From DATHWB01 sp035544575 (GTDB lineage Bacteria > Actinomycetota > Acidimicrobiia > Spongiisociales > ZC4RG35): 64,000 nucleotides of DNA. Below, piece after piece: positions 44,036 through 52,532 of this stretch. The translations under genes were made by a program, and so were the position numbers. A model generated the notes under the pieces. That model saw only the letters and a list, made by a program, of their open reading frames with translations, searched no databases and was not told where the DNA came from. Location of the stretch: the NCBI GenBank assembly GCA_035544575.1, contig DATKEC010000129.1:1-64000 (forward strand). Direction: 5' to 3'. How positions within the stretch are numbered: the first letter of the stretch is position 1; each line of letters begins with the position of its first letter.

Positions 44036-45363
44036 CTCGGGGGCCTCCCCAACTGTTCGTCGATCCAGGCGAGACGTTCCGCCAAGGCTGCTTCGCGGCC
44101 CTCCGCGCCGGGTCGAAAAAGCGTTGTCGGCTCAACTCCGTCGGGGAAATACCGCTGAGCGACCACATGATTGGGCCCGTCATGGGCGTAGAGGTAACCG
44201 CGCCCGTGGCCGAGCGCCCGCGCCCCGGTGTAATGGTCGTCGCGCAGATGGACCGGGACGGCCGGCGCAGGTCCGTCTTCGAGCAGGGCTCTCGTCGCTC
44301 CCATCGCAGCCGCGAGCGAGTTCGACTTGGGAGCGATCGCCAGGTACACGGTCGCCTGCGTCAGAGCGAACGACGCCTCGGGCATACCGACGTGGGCGAG
44401 GGCCTGAGACGCCGCCACCGCCTGGAGCAGGGCGTTCGGGTCTGCCAGGCCGATGTCTTCAGATGCCAGCACGATCAGGCGACGGACGATGAATTCGGGG
44501 TCTTCGCCGGCTTCGACCATGAGATGAAGCCAGTACAGCGAGGCGTCGACATCCGAGCCCCTCACACTCTTGATGAACGCCGAGATGACGTCGTAATGGG
44601 CGTCACCAGCCTTGTCGTACCGGATGATCCGCCGCTGCAGCGCCTCGCCGACGTCCTCGCTTCCGATGCGATCCGACCCCCTGCCGAGCGCCAGGGATGC
44701 AGCGACTTCGAGAGCTGTCAGCGCCTGGCGAGCGTCTCCACCCGTGCGCTCTGCGAGCACGGACCGGGCGGCGGGGTCGATCTGCAGACCGTCGGCGCCG
44801 AGTCCCCTGTCCGCGTCGCCGAGCGCTCGCTCGACCAGGTCGGCGACCGCCTGGTCATCGAGCCGCTCTGTCCGAAACAACGTCATCCGGCTCATGAGCG
44901 GCGAGTTCACTTCGAAGAACGGATTTTCCGTGGTGGCGCCGACGAGGATGACCGTCCCGTCCTCGACGCCGGGGAGGAGCGCGTCCTGTTGGGACTTGGA
45001 GAATCGGTGGATCTCGTCGATGAAGAGCACCGTGCGTCGCTCGTCGGATCCCAGACGATCGCGCGCCGAAGCGAGAACCGCGCGCACGTCACGCACTCCC
45101 GCATTCGTCGCAGACAGGGTCTCGAAGACCGCGTCGACGTGGTGGGCGATCAGGCGGGCAAGAGTCGTCTTGCCGGTGCCCGGCGGACCCCACAGCAGCA
45201 TCGACACCGGCCGCCCCGACTCCACGATTCGTCGGAACGCCGCCCCCTGGTCCAACAATCCCGGCTGACCGACGACTTCGTCGATCGAACGCGGACGCAT
45301 CCGGGCGGCGAGCGGGGCCACGGCTGCCCGCCGCTCGTCGGCACCCGCGCTGAAGAGGTCCAC
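44032..45363 (-). CDS. rarA: Replication-associated recombination protein RarA (MgsA)
   Basis: AAA+ ATPase that acts at stalled forks, related to clamp-loader subunits. The 443 residues have LLWGPPGTGKTTLARLIA (Walker A), VLFIDEIHRFSKSQQDALLP (Walker B), GATTENPFFEV and the C-terminal tetramerisation region with YDKAGDAHYDVISAFIKSVRGSD, diagnostic for RarA. GTG start, 6 bases after aspS. Confidence 0.96.
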   Translation of the reverse strand: MDLFSAGADERRAAVAPLAARMRPRSIDEVVGQPGLLDQGAAFRRIVESGRPVSMLLWGPPGTGKTTLARLIAHHVDAVFETLSATNAGVRDVRAVLASARDRLGSDERRTVLFIDEIHRFSKSQQDALLPGVEDGTVILVGATTENPFFEVNSPLMSRMTLFRTERLDDQAVADLVERALGDADRGLGADGLQIDPAARSVLAERTGGDARQALTALEVAASLALGRGSDRIGSEDVGEALQRRIIRYDKAGDAHYDVISAFIKSVRGSDVDASLYWLHLMVEAGEDPEFIVRRLIVLASEDIGLADPNALLQAVAASQALAHVGMPEASFALTQATVYLAIAPKSNSLAAAMGATRALLEDGPAPAVPVHLRDDHYTGARALGHGRGYLYAHDGPNHVVAQRYFPDGVEPTTLFRPGAEGREAALAERLAWIDEQLGRPPR

Positions 45364-45369
45364 GGCCCG

Positions 45370-47127
45370 TCAGGCCTCTTCGGCGGCGATGACTTCGGGC
45401 CGCAATCGGAGGCCCAGCTCGGCCAGCTGGGTGTCGTCGACGCGGTTGGGCGCCGAGGTGAGAGGATCCAGACCGGTCTGGGTCTTGGGAAACGGAATCA
45501 CGTCCCGAATCGACGTTTCGTTCTGGAGCACCATCACGAGACGGTCGATGCCGAACGCGAACCCGGCGTGGGGAGGCGTCCCGTAGCGCAGCGCCCGCAG
45601 GAACCATCCAAAGCGACGTTCCGCCGACTCACGGTCGATTCCGAGGATGTCGAAGACCTCCGATTGAATGTCAGGGTCGTGAATCCTGACCGAACCCGAC
45701 CCCAACTCGATGCCGTTGACCACGACGTCGTACGCCTTCGACGTCGCCTCCAGCGGCGTGGCTCGCGCCACCTCGATGTCGGCAGGAGCGGTGAATGGGT
45801 GATGCGAGAACGTGATCCGGCCGTCCTCCTGCTCTTCGAACATCGGGAAGTCCACCACGCAGACGAAGGCCAGCTCGGCATGACTGGACGGACGGCCGAG
45901 TGTGCTCCGCAGGCCACCCAGGGCCGTGACCGCCGTCTTCCACGCGTCGGCCACGACCAAGAGCACATCACCGGGACCGGCCTCGAGCCGGCTCACCACG
46001 CCGAGCTGTTCGCTCTCACTCAGGAACTTCGAGACCGGAGAGCGCAGCGTCCCGTCAGGGTTGACGACCAGCCAGACGAGGCCTTTGGCTCCCGCAGTCT
46101 TGGCGTCCTCGGTGAGCGCGTCGGCCCGCGATCGGGGAAAGTCGATCTCCCCGGCATTGAACCCGCGGATCGTTCCCCCCGCCGCGAGGGTCGTGGAGAA
46201 GACGGCGAACTCGGTCGATGCGAACAGCGCGTCGAGATCGACGATCTCCATCCCGAAGCGGAGATCGGGTTTGTCGGAGCCGTACCGGTCCATCGCCTCC
46301 CTCCACGTGAGTGTTGGGAATGGAAGGTGGAGGTCGACCCCGCGAACGGCCCGGGCCGCGGCCGCGATGACCTCCTGGACGACGGCGAGCACATCGTCCT
46401 GACCCCAGAACGCGCCTTCGAGGTCGAGCTGGGTGAATTCCAGTTGGCGGTCGGCGCGGAAGTCCTCATCGCGGTAGCAGCGGGCGATTTGGTAGTACCG
46501 CTCGACCCCCCCGATCATCAGCAACTGCTTGAAGAGTTGGGGCGACTGCGGCAGCGCGTAGAAATTTCCCTTGCGGAGCCGGCTCGGCACGAGAACATCT
46601 CGGGCGCCTTCCGGTGTCGACCGTATGAGTGTGGGAGTCTCGACCTCGAGAAAGCCCTTCGCGTCGAGTGTCTGGCGAATCGCCGAGGACGCACGAGATC
46701 GAGCGCGCAGGTTGGCGGCCATCGACGGCCGCCGCAGGTCGAGGTAGCGAAACTCGAGCCGGACCCGTTCGTCGGTGTCGATCCGGTCGTCGAGCATGAA
46801 CGGGAGGGAATCAGCCGGACTCAGCACCTCGAGCGCGGTCGCTCCGATCTCCACGGCGCCGGTCGGGAGATCGTGATTGACGGTCCCCTCGGGACGGGCC
46901 CGCACCTGACCCCTGACCGAAATGCAGTATTCCATCCGCAGATCGTGCACATCGGGGATCACGTCGGGGTCGGCCACGACCTGGACCAGACCCGAGGCGT
47001 CGCGCACGTCGAGGAACGCCACACCCCCGTGGTCCCGACGTCGCTGAACCCATCCCGCCACTGTCACGGTGTCGCCGATCCGGCTCTCGTCCATCGTCCC
47101 GGCGTGAGCCGTGCGGTACTCGCTCAT
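45370..47127 (-). CDS. aspS: Aspartyl-tRNA synthetase, probably non-discriminating
   Basis: The 585 residues have an N-terminal OB anticodon domain (GWVQRRRDHGGVAFLDVRD), the class II core (FRYLDLRRP, YQIARCYRDEDFRADRQLEFTQ) and an inserted GAD domain, ending with GFAFGIDRLVML-like motif 3 (HAGFAFGIDRLVMVL). The His of RRDHGG, where E. coli has Leu, marks AspRS enzymes that also charge tRNA-Asn, with GatCAB converting the product. No gatCAB is in the window. It overlaps hisS by 4 bases. Confidence 0.97.
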   Translation of the reverse strand: MSEYRTAHAGTMDESRIGDTVTVAGWVQRRRDHGGVAFLDVRDASGLVQVVADPDVIPDVHDLRMEYCISVRGQVRARPEGTVNHDLPTGAVEIGATALEVLSPADSLPFMLDDRIDTDERVRLEFRYLDLRRPSMAANLRARSRASSAIRQTLDAKGFLEVETPTLIRSTPEGARDVLVPSRLRKGNFYALPQSPQLFKQLLMIGGVERYYQIARCYRDEDFRADRQLEFTQLDLEGAFWGQDDVLAVVQEVIAAAARAVRGVDLHLPFPTLTWREAMDRYGSDKPDLRFGMEIVDLDALFASTEFAVFSTTLAAGGTIRGFNAGEIDFPRSRADALTEDAKTAGAKGLVWLVVNPDGTLRSPVSKFLSESEQLGVVSRLEAGPGDVLLVVADAWKTAVTALGGLRSTLGRPSSHAELAFVCVVDFPMFEEQEDGRITFSHHPFTAPADIEVARATPLEATSKAYDVVVNGIELGSGSVRIHDPDIQSEVFDILGIDRESAERRFGWFLRALRYGTPPHAGFAFGIDRLVMVLQNETSIRDVIPFPKTQTGLDPLTSAPNRVDDTQLAELGLRLRPEVIAAEEA

Positions 47128-48476
47128 GATTCTCCTGCTTGCAATCGTTGTCTCAATGCGTCGGCAGCGTCGGCGACATCGACTTCCACCTGGTCACCGG
47201 CGACGAGGTCGCGCACGGTCACCGTGCCCTTCGACCGTTCGTCCTCGCCGACGATCAACGCGAAGCGGACGCCGAGACGATCCGCATGCTTCAACTGCTT
47301 GCCGAGGCGACCGGGTTCGGCCGCCACATCGGTGTTCAGTCCGCCGGCGCGCAACGTCGTGGCGAGCCGCAGGGCCGCAGCCACACCGGCTTCATCCATG
47401 ATGGTGACATACGCGTGCACCGACGTCGGGCTGCCGCCGAGGAGTCCCGCCTCCCGTAGCTGCCAGAACAGCCGGGTGAGGCCGATCGAAATGCCCACAC
47501 CAGGCAGACGGGTGTTCGTGTAGAGGCCTGCGAGATCCTCATACCGGCCCCCAGAGCACACCGACCCGATCTCGGGATGGTCGTCGAGTGTCGTCTCATA
47601 GACCGTACCGGTGTAGTACTCGAGGCCCCGGGCAACCCCGAGGTCGAGGTCGTAGCGGTCGTCGGGCACGCCGAGCTCAGCCAGGGTTTCGAAGACAACG
47701 CGGAGGTGGGCGACCCCCGTGCGGGCGCGCTCATCCTCGGTGGTCAGGTTCCCCAGCGCCTCGATGGCGGCGCCGGCGCCCCGTGCCCTGGTCGTGACCA
47801 GATCGATCACCGCGTCCGCGGTGGCATCGTCGAGGCCGCTTTCCACCAGCGAAGCCCGCACCTCGGCCGCTGTGCGCCGATCGAGCTTGTCGACCTCTCG
47901 CAGCACGGCGGGGTGGGCGTCGTCGCCCACCCCGAGCTGGGAGAGCAGCCCCGACATGAGCAGGCGATTGCTGATGCGAATCGTGAAGGGTCCGACACCG
48001 ATGCGATCGAACACGTCGTGAATGACCGCGGGCAGCTCGGCATCGTGGCGAAGGCTCAGATGGTCCCGACCGATGACGTCGATGTCGCACTGGTAGAACT
48101 CGCGGAACCGACCCCGTTGTGGACGTTCGCCGCGGTAGACGCGCTGAATCTGGTACCGCTTGAAGGGGAAGGCCAGATCGTGTTGATGCTCGGCGACGTA
48201 GCGCGCCAACGGAACGGTGAGGTCGAAGCGGAGCGCCAGATCCGGCGGCCCCTCGCTGTCCATCGACCCGGTCGACTGGACGAAGTAGATCTGCCGCTCC
48301 GTGTCTCCACCGGTCTTCGTCAACAAGATCTCCGACCGCTCGAATACCGGCGTCTCGATCTCGACGAAGCCGAAACGCTCGAAGGTGCCGGCGATCACAT
48401 CGAGCAGCCGACGAAACGACGCCTGTTCACCCGGCAGCAGTTCGAGGACGCCTGGGGGGGTGCGGGGCGGGATCAT
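47124..48476 (-). CDS. hisS: Histidyl-tRNA synthetase
   Basis: The 450 residues begin PRTPPGVLELLPGEQ. Class II motifs are FGFVEIETPVFE (motif 1), QIQRVYRGERPQRGRFREFYQCDID (motif 2) and GVGISIGLTRLF (motif 3). The His-specific loops read ARGLEYYTGTVYE and CSGGRYEDLAG; the first has Glu where Asp is more common. The C-terminal anticodon domain starts about residue 345. ATG start. Confidence 0.96.
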   Translation of the reverse strand: MIPPRTPPGVLELLPGEQASFRRLLDVIAGTFERFGFVEIETPVFERSEILLTKTGGDTERQIYFVQSTGSMDSEGPPDLALRFDLTVPLARYVAEHQHDLAFPFKRYQIQRVYRGERPQRGRFREFYQCDIDVIGRDHLSLRHDAELPAVIHDVFDRIGVGPFTIRISNRLLMSGLLSQLGVGDDAHPAVLREVDKLDRRTAAEVRASLVESGLDDATADAVIDLVTTRARGAGAAIEALGNLTTEDERARTGVAHLRVVFETLAELGVPDDRYDLDLGVARGLEYYTGTVYETTLDDHPEIGSVCSGGRYEDLAGLYTNTRLPGVGISIGLTRLFWQLREAGLLGGSPTSVHAYVTIMDEAGVAAALRLATTLRAGGLNTDVAAEPGRLGKQLKHADRLGVRFALIVGEDERSKGTVTVRDLVAGDQVEVDVADAADALRQRLQAGES

Positions 48477-48521
48477 GAAGCGCGGAGAGGGTGTGGTTCG
48501 ACTGGCTGGATTCGCCCGAGG

Positions 48522-49190
48522 CTAACCGTGGGAGGGCGGTCGATCGTCGAGACCAGCCAGAAAGGGATTGGTCCGACGCTCCCGGCCGATCGTCGTCTCC
48601 GGACCGTGCCCTGGCAGCACCCTGACGTCGTCGTCGAGATCGAGAACGCGCCGCTGCATGGACTGCATCAGCTGGGGATACGAGCCACCGGGCAGATCCG
48701 TCCGCCCGATCGACCCGGCAAACAGCTGGTCGCCCGAGAAGAGAACCCCCTCCCCGACGATCTCCAGACACACGTGGCCTGGTGTGTGACCGGGCGTGTG
48801 ACGGATGCGCAGCTCGAAGCCTGCCAGCTCGATGATGTCGTCATCGTTCAGGTTGAGTCGACTCTGGGGCACCGAATAGTCACCGGGAGGGCGCAGACCG
48901 AAGAGCATCCGCAGTTGCTCGTCCGGCGCCAACGTGAGGAAGTCGTCATCGGCGTGAACCCATGTGGATACTCCGTGACGGGCCTCGACCTCTCCCGCTC
49001 CCCCCGCGTGGTCGATGTGACCATGGGTCAACACCAGCGCCGCCGCCACCAGACGGTGCCGTTCCAACAGGGCTGAGATCGCCCCAACGTCGGGCGGAGC
49101 GTCGATGATCACGGCTGGTTCACCTCTGCCGCGGGCGAGAATCCAACAATTCGTCTGGGCCATCCACAGGCTGCGGTGATCGATGAGCAC
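48522..49190 (-). CDS. Metallo-beta-lactamase-fold hydrolase (glyoxalase II-like)
   Basis: Zinc hydrolase of 222 residues with LTHGHIDHAGG (HxHxDH), the later ligands in HTPGHTPGHVCL and FSGDQLF, and the final His in VLPGHGPET. The nearest functional families are hydroxyacylglutathione hydrolase-like esterases; the substrate is unknown. Actinobacteria carry such a gene between relA and hisS. GTG start. It is transcribed away from the coiled-coil gene at 49290. Confidence 0.88.
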   Translation of the reverse strand: MLIDHRSLWMAQTNCWILARGRGEPAVIIDAPPDVGAISALLERHRLVAAALVLTHGHIDHAGGAGEVEARHGVSTWVHADDDFLTLAPDEQLRMLFGLRPPGDYSVPQSRLNLNDDDIIELAGFELRIRHTPGHTPGHVCLEIVGEGVLFSGDQLFAGSIGRTDLPGGSYPQLMQSMQRRVLDLDDDVRVLPGHGPETTIGRERRTNPFLAGLDDRPPSHG

Positions 49191-49289
49191 GACACGACGA
49201 TAGGGCTGGGTCTGGCGGACTATTCCTCAGGTTTGGCCCACACCGTGCCGATGGGGAAACACAGTTTGCCCCTCGTTCGAACATCGGAA
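49191..49289. promoter_or_regulatory. Divergent intergenic region
   Basis: The only divergent gene pair in the window is the hydrolase gene on the minus strand and the first coiled-coil gene on the plus strand. The 99 bases between them must hold the promoters of both, unless the hydrolase is read from further off. No convincing -35/-10 pair was found by eye. Confidence 0.4.
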
Positions 49290-50303
49290 ATGACAGAACA
49301 CCACACCCCAGTCACCCCCGTCACCGTTCCTGTCGGCGTCGGCGGGAAGTCCGACCCGTACGTCGCCGACCCCGCTCCCACCGTTCTCATCGAACTCGCC
49401 CTCCTCGACCTCACCAAGGAGGAGGCACGAGCCGCCGACCGGGTCGCAGATGCCGAATCGGCCGCGGCCGACGTCGTCGCCGCCGCCTACTCGCACGCCG
49501 ACGACATCCGACGGACAGCCGAGATGGAGGCAGCCGACATCGTCCGGACCGCCCATGCCGACTCCGAGCGGATCTCGGATGACCTCGCCGCCCGGACCGC
49601 CGAACTCGATACTCGCATCACCGAACTCGATGAACGGGCGGGCACACTCGAGATCGCCGAGAGGGAGCTGGCCGAGCGCGAGACGTCTCTGGTTGATGGG
49701 TTCGCGGCGATCGATGCCCAGGCCACCGAGGCTGCCGAGGCCCTCGCGGTGGCGCGCGCCGAGGCCGAGGCGATCGTGGCCGAGGCCCGGATGGCCGGCG
49801 AGTCGATGATCCAGGACGCCAAGGAGGCGGCATCCGCCGAGGCCTCGACGGTGCTCAGCCAGGCCCGCGAAGCCGCCCAGAACGACCCGACAGTCACTGA
49901 CCGGATGGCAGAGATCGAGAGCGTCCACGAGATCGAACTCCGCGTGCTGCATGAGCGCGAAGCCGCTCTCCTCGATCGCATCGTCGAACTCGAATCACAG
50001 TTGACGGCGGCTGCCAACGCCGCTCAGGGAGCAGCCGAAGAAGCCGCCGAAGAAGCCGCCGAAGAAGCCGCCCGCCAACGCAGCTTCGCGGACCGTGTCG
50101 CCATCGAGTTGGACTCCGAGACGGGAATGGCGGTTGACGGCGAGCCACGCGCCAACGGACGCCACACGAGCGACAGCTGGTCTCCCACGGATCTCGGTGC
50201 GACGGCGTCCATCACCACCCACGCCCCGCTGACAGAGCAGCTCAGCACATCGGCCTTCCGCACGACGCCAGACAAGGACCGGAGAGGTCGGAGGCGCCGC
50301 TGA
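49290..50303 (+). CDS. Coiled-coil protein 1 (possible scaffold)
   Basis: Unrecognised 337-residue protein, the first gene on the plus strand. After a short Pro/Val-rich N-terminus (PVTPVTVPVGVGG) residues about 40-275 are a nearly continuous Ala/Glu/Arg-rich heptad region, with TAELDTRITELDERAGTLE and three AAEE repeats near 250-262. No signal peptide or membrane helix is seen. Composition resembles DivIVA-, Scy- or FilP-type polar scaffolds and also ATP-synthase b-like stalks, but low complexity makes similarity unreliable. Start: ATG of MTEHHTP; an in-frame ATG at 49251 would add 13 residues. The stop overlaps the next start (TGATG). Confidence 0.7.
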   Translation: MTEHHTPVTPVTVPVGVGGKSDPYVADPAPTVLIELALLDLTKEEARAADRVADAESAAADVVAAAYSHADDIRRTAEMEAADIVRTAHADSERISDDLAARTAELDTRITELDERAGTLEIAERELAERETSLVDGFAAIDAQATEAAEALAVARAEAEAIVAEARMAGESMIQDAKEAASAEASTVLSQAREAAQNDPTVTDRMAEIESVHEIELRVLHEREAALLDRIVELESQLTAAANAAQGAAEEAAEEAAEEAARQRSFADRVAIELDSETGMAVDGEPRANGRHTSDSWSPTDLGATASITTHAPLTEQLSTSAFRTTPDKDRRGRRRR

Positions 50304-51172
50304 TGGACCCGGCCCAGGCCAAAGGCCAGGCCGAAGCCCTTGTCCGAGCCGCCGAGAGCCTCGTCGCCAAGGCGAAAGCGGAAGCCACCTCGATCGTCAA
50401 CGACGGCCAGACCCGGGTTGCCGGCATCGTGGCGGACGCCGACGCGCTGCGCCAGGCCGCCGAGCGCGAGGCCGAAGGGCTCAAAGCCGAAGCCGAGCAC
50501 GTCTTGATCACCGCCCGCCGTCAGGCGGACGTGATGCTGGCCGAGGCAGCCGCAGCTCGTGACGCGGCCGTGGAATCTGCCCGAGCCGAGCTCGACGATG
50601 TCGCGGTGACCAACCGGGCAGAGTCACCAGGCGACCCCGATCGCGCAGTGGAGCAGGCGAGCGAAGTCGCCGACCGAATCCTCCGAGTCGCTCGATCCGA
50701 GGCCGAGGCCCGCGGCAAGGCGATCACCGAAGAGGCCCGCCGCAAGGCCGAGCTCGTCGAACGCGATGCCCGCGCGCGAGTGGACATGGCTGCGAGAGAA
50801 CATCGTGAGCTGGTCAGATCGATGCAGCAGTCCGAACTGGCCGCCAAGGCTCGCATCCGCGCACTCGACACCGAAGTCGCGCGATTGGAGCGTCTCCTCG
50901 GCCGGGTCACCGCCGACGCCGAGGGCCAGGGCGTCGACACGAGCCCGAGCGCGGACCCCGCAGAACCCCGAGAGGTCACTGCGTCCGGGATCGTCTTTCC
51001 AGCCACGGTCTCCGCACAGTCTGCAAGAGTGCCTGGCCGAGACCCCGAGAAAGCGTCCCCTCCCTTGGTGGAGCGTCCCCGGCCGCTGGAGAGAATCGCG
51101 GCAACCCAGCCAGTTCGAAGCGAGGACCTCGACGCCGAGAAGGCCCGACGGGCGATCCGACGCCGCGCCTGA
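50303..51172 (+). CDS. Coiled-coil protein 2 (possible scaffold)
   Basis: Unrecognised 289-residue protein translationally coupled to the preceding gene. Residues about 1-215 are Ala/Glu/Arg-rich coiled coil (LRQAAEREAEGLKAEAEH, AEARGKAITEEARRKAELV). The tail, about 215-289, is Pro-rich and disordered and ends in RRAIRRRA. No membrane helix. It ends 12 bases before the convergent stop of the conservon GTPase gene. The pair may form a mixed filament or scaffold, possibly for the conservon; this is inference from position. Confidence 0.7.
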   Translation: MDPAQAKGQAEALVRAAESLVAKAKAEATSIVNDGQTRVAGIVADADALRQAAEREAEGLKAEAEHVLITARRQADVMLAEAAAARDAAVESARAELDDVAVTNRAESPGDPDRAVEQASEVADRILRVARSEAEARGKAITEEARRKAELVERDARARVDMAAREHRELVRSMQQSELAAKARIRALDTEVARLERLLGRVTADAEGQGVDTSPSADPAEPREVTASGIVFPATVSAQSARVPGRDPEKASPPLVERPRPLERIAATQPVRSEDLDAEKARRAIRRRA

Positions 51173-51184
51173 CGCCCCAGCCTC

Positions 51185-51748
51185 TCAGCCCGCCCCGACC
51201 TCCGACCGTGCTCGCACCAGGGCATGGGACACCAGTCCGACCAGCGCCCGCTGGACTTCGTAGCGCTCCCGGGCGTCGCAATAGACGACGGGAGTCGCCT
51301 CGGCCACCTGCAGCGCCTCCCGCACGCTCTCGAGCTGATGGAACCGGGCGCCGTGGAAGGTGTTGACGGCCACGACGAAGGGAACACTGCGGCTCTCGAA
51401 GAAGTCGATGGCGGCGAAACAGTCGTCGAGCCGGCGGGTGTCGGCGAGGATCACGGCACCGATGGCGCCACGAGACAGCTCATTCCACATGAAGTGGAAG
51501 CGTCCCTGCCCTGGTGTCCCGAAGAGGTAGAGCACCAGGTCGTCGCCCAGTCCGACTCGTCCGAAGTCCATCGCGACGGTCGTCGTGGTCTTGCGCGCCA
51601 CATCGGTGAGGTCGTCGACACCGGAACTCGCCTCCGTCATGACGGCTTCGGACCGCAACGGTTCGATCTCCGAAATGGCACCGACGAAGGTGGTCTTGCC
51701 CACGCCAAAGCCACCGGCGACGACGATCTTCACTGGTGTGCGGCGCAT
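51185..51748 (-). CDS. cvnD: Conservon small GTPase (CvnD-like)
   Basis: Ras-like GTPase of the MglA/CvnD group, 187 residues. The P-loop is AGGFGVGKTTF (about 11-21), switch II is LFGTPGQGRF in place of DTPGQ, and the base-binding region reads AVNTFHG instead of NKxD. Such departures are usual in CvnD proteins. The ATG of MRRTPVKIVV overlaps the DUF742 stop by one base (TGATG), fixing the start. It is expected to work with the roadblock protein as a nucleotide-switch partner at the membrane kinase. Confidence 0.9.
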   Translation of the reverse strand: MRRTPVKIVVAGGFGVGKTTFVGAISEIEPLRSEAVMTEASSGVDDLTDVARKTTTTVAMDFGRVGLGDDLVLYLFGTPGQGRFHFMWNELSRGAIGAVILADTRRLDDCFAAIDFFESRSVPFVVAVNTFHGARFHQLESVREALQVAEATPVVYCDARERYEVQRALVGLVSHALVRARSEVGAG

Positions 51749-52116
51749 CAGAGGCTCCTGATTCCCTCGAGGACCTTTTCGAGCAGCTCGGTGTACGACG
51801 CCGAGCCGAGATCCAATTCCACAGGTCGATGCACACCGACGGCACCGTCCTTCTCGAGGTCGGCGACCACCACCCGCACCACGCCGACGGGCAATGACAG
51901 CGAAGCGGCCACTTCGACCAGGGCCACGGGACGGCGGCATGCGTCGATGACCTGGGCTGCCTCCCACCGATAGCGGGACTGGGAGGCGACCCCGCGCGGC
52001 GTCGCCTCGATCTGAGTCTCGAGATCGATGTCGATGTCGATGTCGGTCCGCCCGCCGGTGATGGCGTACGGCCTGACGAAGCGCCCTTCTGACGGGTGGT
52101 CGACCATGGAACTCAC
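51748..52116 (-). CDS. cvnC: DUF742 protein (CvnC-like)
   Basis: The 122 residues have the DUF742 hallmarks RFVRPYAITGGRT near the start and a winged-helix-like region (ALVEVAASLSLPVGVVRVVVADL). A short acidic Asp-Ile repeat (DIDIDID) sits between. Function is unknown; it occurs almost only in conservons. GTG start overlapping the roadblock gene (GTGA). Confidence 0.92.
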   Translation of the reverse strand: MSSMVDHPSEGRFVRPYAITGGRTDIDIDIDLETQIEATPRGVASQSRYRWEAAQVIDACRRPVALVEVAASLSLPVGVVRVVVADLEKDGAVGVHRPVELDLGSASYTELLEKVLEGIRSL

Positions 52117-52532
52117 GGGCTCCCGAGAAGCTCAGACTTCAACTCGTCGCGAACCTCCGGTGTGAGGACGTCTCCGGCCCGATCAGCGAACAGGGCCATC
52201 TCATATCCGATCATTCCGATGTCGGCTTCACGCACGGTCATGACACACAGCAGGGATCCGTCGCGAATGCCGGTGACGAACAGCCAGCCCCGCTCCATCT
52301 CGATGATGACGTTGCTGACCGTTCCTGCCCCGAATCGCCCGGCCGATCCGTACGCGAGCCCGATGAGTCCGGACGCGACCGCGGCCAGACGCTCCCCCGA
52401 CTCGCGCTCGACACCGTCGGAGACGGCGAGCGGGAGCCCATCACTGGACACCACCACGGCTTGGCGGACCGCCGGGATCTGCTCGACGAATCGGACGATG
52501 AGCCAGTTGAGGCTGTCTGCTGCCGGGGTCAT
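52113..52532 (-). CDS. cvnB: Roadblock/LC7 protein (CvnB-like)
   Basis: The 139 residues form a roadblock/LC7 domain: LNWLIVRFVEQIPAVRQAVVVSSDGLPLAVS, then AAVASGLIGLAYGSAGRFG and VIIEMERGWLFVTGI. In MglB and CvnB this fold regulates the partner GTPase. It overlaps the sensor-kinase gene by 4 bases. Confidence 0.94.
   Translation of the reverse strand: MTPAADSLNWLIVRFVEQIPAVRQAVVVSSDGLPLAVSDGVERESGERLAAVASGLIGLAYGSAGRFGAGTVSNVIIEMERGWLFVTGIRDGSLLCVMTVREADIGMIGYEMALFADRAGDVLTPEVRDELKSELLGSP

Noticed and set aside
44167..47523. Plus-strand open frame of 1118 codons antisense to rarA and aspS
   Set aside because: It mirrors two certain genes on the other strand. High GC leaves the complementary frame free of stops, and the product is compositionally biased with no domain.
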